Shown in pieces: positions 61,296 through 64,000 of a stretch of 64,000 nt of DNA. The DNA is from Rachicladosporium sp. CCFEE 5018. Lineage: Eukaryota; Ascomycota; Dothideomycetes; Cladosporiales; Cladosporiaceae. The notes below the pieces were generated by a model. That model made no database searches and was not told the origin of the DNA. It saw nothing but the letters and a program-made list of their open reading frames with translations. The position numbers were made by a program, and so were the translations under genes. The stretch lies in the NCBI GenBank assembly GCA_002077045.2, contig KZ111144.1:81854-145853 (forward strand), in the 5' to 3' direction. Within the stretch, counting starts at the first letter, position 1. The number at the start of each line of letters is the position of its first letter.

Positions 61296-62723
61296 CTACG
61301 ACCAAGGAAACGCCGTCATCAGGCTGGGAATCAGTGTTCTGTAATACCATTAGTAAGTGTTCTCGTGATGCAGTTGCGCGGTCAACGTACCCGAATGCAA
61401 GTCCAGCAATTATACCAGTCAACGCTCTTCGCCTGATCTTCTCCTTCCTCAACTCAACATGCACAGCCTTGACACGCTTCGGCGCCTCCTCAACATCCTC
61501 GTCGTCATCCTCCTCCATCTCCTCAGCCTTTCTCTTGCCCTTCCCGCTTGAGACTTCACCAGCCTTATCAACCATGTCACGCGCCATAACAAGCATCTCC
61601 TGCGGGTCCCTGGGGAGCTTCATTTCCGGGTATCCGACCGGCAACTCGACGTTAACGCGAGTGCTTTCGAGTTCTTCGTCTGGGTCGTCGGGCGAAGTTT
61701 GCGTCGTCTTCTCGACCTCCACCTTGACCGTGTCGCGCGAAGAAGTCGGGCGGGATGGAATATCTCCGTTCACGCTGTGGGCTTCAGAGTCCGCTACCGA
61801 CGCGCCGTCCTCGTCCACTTTGCTCAACCCGCCGCGACCCTTGCGTGCTTTTCTGGGTGTGGCGATCTTGCGTGCTGGTGTTTTTGAAGGCGATGCAGAG
61901 CGGATACTGCGCGAGCCGCGCGTTGAGCGCCTTCCTGTACCCAGTTTGTCTGGCGAGCGGCCTAAGCCGTTGACAGTATCGCCTTTGAAGCGGAAGGCGG
62001 GTGGGGATTTGATGGCTTTCTTGGGGTCCGAGGTGCCGTGGGTGATGGGCTCGGGGTCTAGGAGTGCGGCGACCCAGAGCTTGATGCCGTATTCTTCGCC
62101 GAGGGAGAGTGCTGTAATACGTGTGTTAGCACGAGCTAGCAGTGGTTGAGGGAAAGAAGGGAAGGCAGAAGCGACTGACCTTGATTCGGGTGGATCCACA
62201 CGTTCCCCGCTACCTCCTCGCTGCTTGACTCCGGCAGTCCCTTGACGAAGTCCTTCTCTGCGAGCTCCTCGTCTGTTGAAGCGTAGGGGAATGCAGCCTT
62301 AAACATGCCCGTGGCGCTAACATAGCCATCTGAAGACCGCCTCTGTCGTATCACCTGTCAGTCCTCGATCCATTTTCCCTGCGCTGATTTCCAACGTACC
62401 ATCAAGAAATACGCATCCGGGTACTTTCTATTACTCCCCTTCGCAAATATGCCACTCGAGCTCAGATCGCTCGGCAGTGGCACGCGTAGATGCGCATAGT
62501 CCAGCACGCCGAGATTGTCGGGTTTGGTCGCATTGCTAGTGTTCACCTGACCGGGCTTGACTTTGAGCTCCGTTTGCCCAAGGCAGCGGCGCTCGACGAG
62601 GATCTCATCTGTATTGCGATGTCTGTATTAGTGAACTGTATGTAGGTTTGCGCGAAGCTGCAGTGCGCCGCGGCGCGCAGAGATGGGTCACGTACGGTTT
62701 GGCGCGCGCTCTTCGATGAGCAT
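61296..62723 (-). CDS. Bqt4-like KilA-N/APSES nuclear envelope protein
   Basis: Protein with an N-terminal KilA-N/APSES-type DNA-binding fold and a C-terminal membrane anchor, the plan of fission yeast Bqt4, which tethers telomeres to the inner nuclear membrane. Exons 62723-62696, 62608-62400, 62354-62180, 62111-61391 and 61338-61296 join in phase to 391 residues. The HTH segment reads AYFLM, RQRRSSDGYVSATGMFKAAFP and GNVWIHPNQALSLGEEYGIKLWVAALLD across splices. The middle is Ser/Arg-rich and acidic (EEMEEDDDEDVEE). The last, 43-nt exon completes the anchor ALTGIIAGLAFG-TLIPSLMTAFPWS; reading through the final intron would give a soluble tail instead. The start is uncertain, since the frame opens upstream of 62723 without a clear ATG. 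Confidence 0.8.
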
Positions 62724-63325
62724 AGGATTCTTGTCCTCCGGCAGAGGGACGCGGCGAGTATCTGCCAATGCGCTGTAGATATATGCGCGACCGTATAATA
62801 GTGCTCTAGTCGAATGCGCGAAGTGTCGCGACGGCTTCCTCAGCGCAAGCTGTGGCTGATTCAGACTCGACGCGATACGACGCGATTCACCACTCTCTCT
62901 TCCTCAAGTATATGAACGACGCAAGAAGTGAATTACTATTGCATGTGATAAGATATGATAGTGAAGAAACGTGTGAAGTCGGACAGAGACAAGGATGCGA
63001 TGCGATCGAAGAAGCTTGGGGACGGGAATCTCGCAGGGCGCTCTGAAGTGTGGAGGCGGGCAGGGGAAGATGCGTGGCTGGAGAGGATCGATGCGCTAGA
63101 AAGTCGTCACGTCAATGGCAATTTCTCGTTTCGTCACGCGCAGAGTGCGTGCTGATGATCGCGATTCATGGAGATGAGGTGAGATGATGGGACGTGTCCT
63201 TGGGACCATTTTGGCGTTAGGGTAAATCTATCATCTATTCGTGTGCGTGCGACGACTCGTAAGAGTGCGCATCATGTCCAGTCCTCGTGGGCGAGGCGGC
63301 TAGAACCCTCCAATGCAAGAGGCAT
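62724..63325. other. Intergenic, nothing recognised
   Basis: Between the Bqt4-like start and the 3' end of the dehydrogenase. An upstream exon of the Bqt4-like gene could lie here. Confidence 0.45.
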
Positions 63326-64000
63326 TTACTCTTTGCCTCCTATGAATCTGTACACCACTGAGAAGTCTTTGCCCTTGCAGCTCTCATCCTTCTCGACCGC
63401 GGCGTAGATGTCTCTCGCATACGCACCAAGCTGCGGCTCGATCCCGGCTTCCTGACCAGCCTTGAGCGCGAGCTTCAAGTCCTTCAGCATCAACGCAGTG
63501 CCGAAGCCGCCCTCGTAGCCCTTGCTCGCAGGTGAACCCTCGATAACGCCAGGTACTGGATTGTTGACCTCACTAGGCCAACACTTCCCCGTAGCAGTAT
63601 TAATCATATCCGCCAACTTATGCGGATCCAACCCCCACTTCACACCCATATTCATCGCCTCGCATGTTGCAACGTTGTTAAGAGCGAGCAGGTAGTTGTT
63701 CGCCAGCTTTCCTTTCAACCCGCTGCCTTGAGGCCCTAAATGTATCACCCGCTTCCCCATCATCATCAGCACCTCCGTCGCACGCTCTAGCACGCTCTCC
63801 GAGGCGCCAATCATGAACGTCAATTTGCCGGCTGCTGCGCCCACGACACCGCCAGACATGGGCGCGTCTATGAAGCGGCCTTGGCCTGAGGCGTGCGCGG
63901 CTTCGGCGACTTCGGACGAGGTTTTGGGATCTATGGTGCTGCAGTCTATGAAGAGGCGTTTGTGGTGGTTTGGGGCTTCGGTGAGGAGGGTGGGAGGTTG
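63326..64000 (-). CDS. 3-hydroxyisobutyrate dehydrogenase, N-terminus beyond window
   Basis: NAD-dependent beta-hydroxyacid dehydrogenase of valine catabolism, mitochondrial in most fungi. The frame is open from position 64000 to the stop at 63326 (224 residues visible). Seen are FIDCSTIDPKTSSEVA, the substrate-binding DAPMSGGVVGAAAGKLTFMIG, the catalytic lysine region GSGLKGKLANNYLLALNN and GFGTALMLKDLKLAL. The NAD-binding Rossmann GxGxxG lies past the window end. No intron is evident in the visible part. Related dehydrogenases (tartronate semialdehyde, glyoxylate reductases) share these motifs, so the exact substrate is inferred. Confidence 0.88.
   Translation of the reverse strand, partial: QPPTLLTEAPNHHKRLFIDCSTIDPKTSSEVAEAAHASGQGRFIDAPMSGGVVGAAAGKLTFMIGASESVLERATEVLMMMGKRVIHLGPQGSGLKGKLANNYLLALNNVATCEAMNMGVKWGLDPHKLADMINTATGKCWPSEVNNPVPGVIEGSPASKGYEGGFGTALMLKDLKLALKAGQEAGIEPQLGAYARDIYAAVEKDESCKGKDFSVVYRFIGGKE

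Overview
The window is nuclear DNA of a filamentous ascomycete, most likely a dothideomycete. The evidence is short GT-AG introns (about 45-80 nt), roughly 50-55% GC, and a gene set typical of such fungi: a NIS1-type secreted protein, peroxisomal Lon ending in SRL, TYW4 fused to a JmjC domain, a multifunctional URA2, a Bqt4-type KilA-N protein and a Baeyer-Villiger monooxygenase. The species is not determined from the sequence. Exon limits below were worked out by hand from reading frame, splice sites and family knowledge; no search was run.

Layout. 1-13 kb: threonine synthase (cut by the window edge), a small unrecognised gene, V-ATPase c'' , TFIIA small subunit, a NIS1-like secreted protein, RAD18, a DUF7907-like secreted protein, ESCRT-III CHM7, Rho-GDI and ATG18. 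13-24 kb: TYW4, a 1.5 kb stretch with no gene seen, a PPS1-type dual-specificity phosphatase broken by a 100-N gap, a class I glutamine amidotransferase and the apyrase YND1. 25-44 kb: a block of six genes (Baeyer-Villiger monooxygenase, elongin C, bZIP factor, TRM2, peroxisomal Lon, isochorismatase-like protein) appears twice, the copies separated by exactly 100 N. 44-64 kb: an MT-A70 methyltransferase with a stop codon in its catalytic motif, mitochondrial carrier LEU5, a tiny membrane ORF, a frame-broken hypothetical gene, URA2, a decayed gene, thioredoxin, Bqt4 and a 3-hydroxyisobutyrate dehydrogenase cut by the window edge.

Most genes are unrelated housekeeping loci, often in divergent pairs with 130-510 bp between starts (VMA16/TOA2, ATG18/TYW4, MT-A70/LEU5, TRM2/LON2, CHM7/RDI1). 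No biosynthetic cluster is evident.

The most unusual locus is URA2. Its coding sequence is split, within the highly conserved CPSase segment between NYN and PETVSTD, by a 1.3 kb intron that carries a same-strand ORF with a GIY-YIG-like motif and two C2H2 zinc fingers. That ORF has a frameshift, the exon-flush 3' splice site reads GG instead of AG, and the protein also seems to lack the dihydroorotase-like domain usual in fungal URA2. Such an ORF inside a spliceosomal intron of an essential nuclear gene resembles a homing element and is the best candidate here for an undescribed system.

Caution on sequence quality: at least five loci have single-lesion frame or stop defects, and the 9.2 kb duplication has the signature of two overlapping contig ends placed side by side. 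Several oddities could therefore be consensus or haplotype artefacts.
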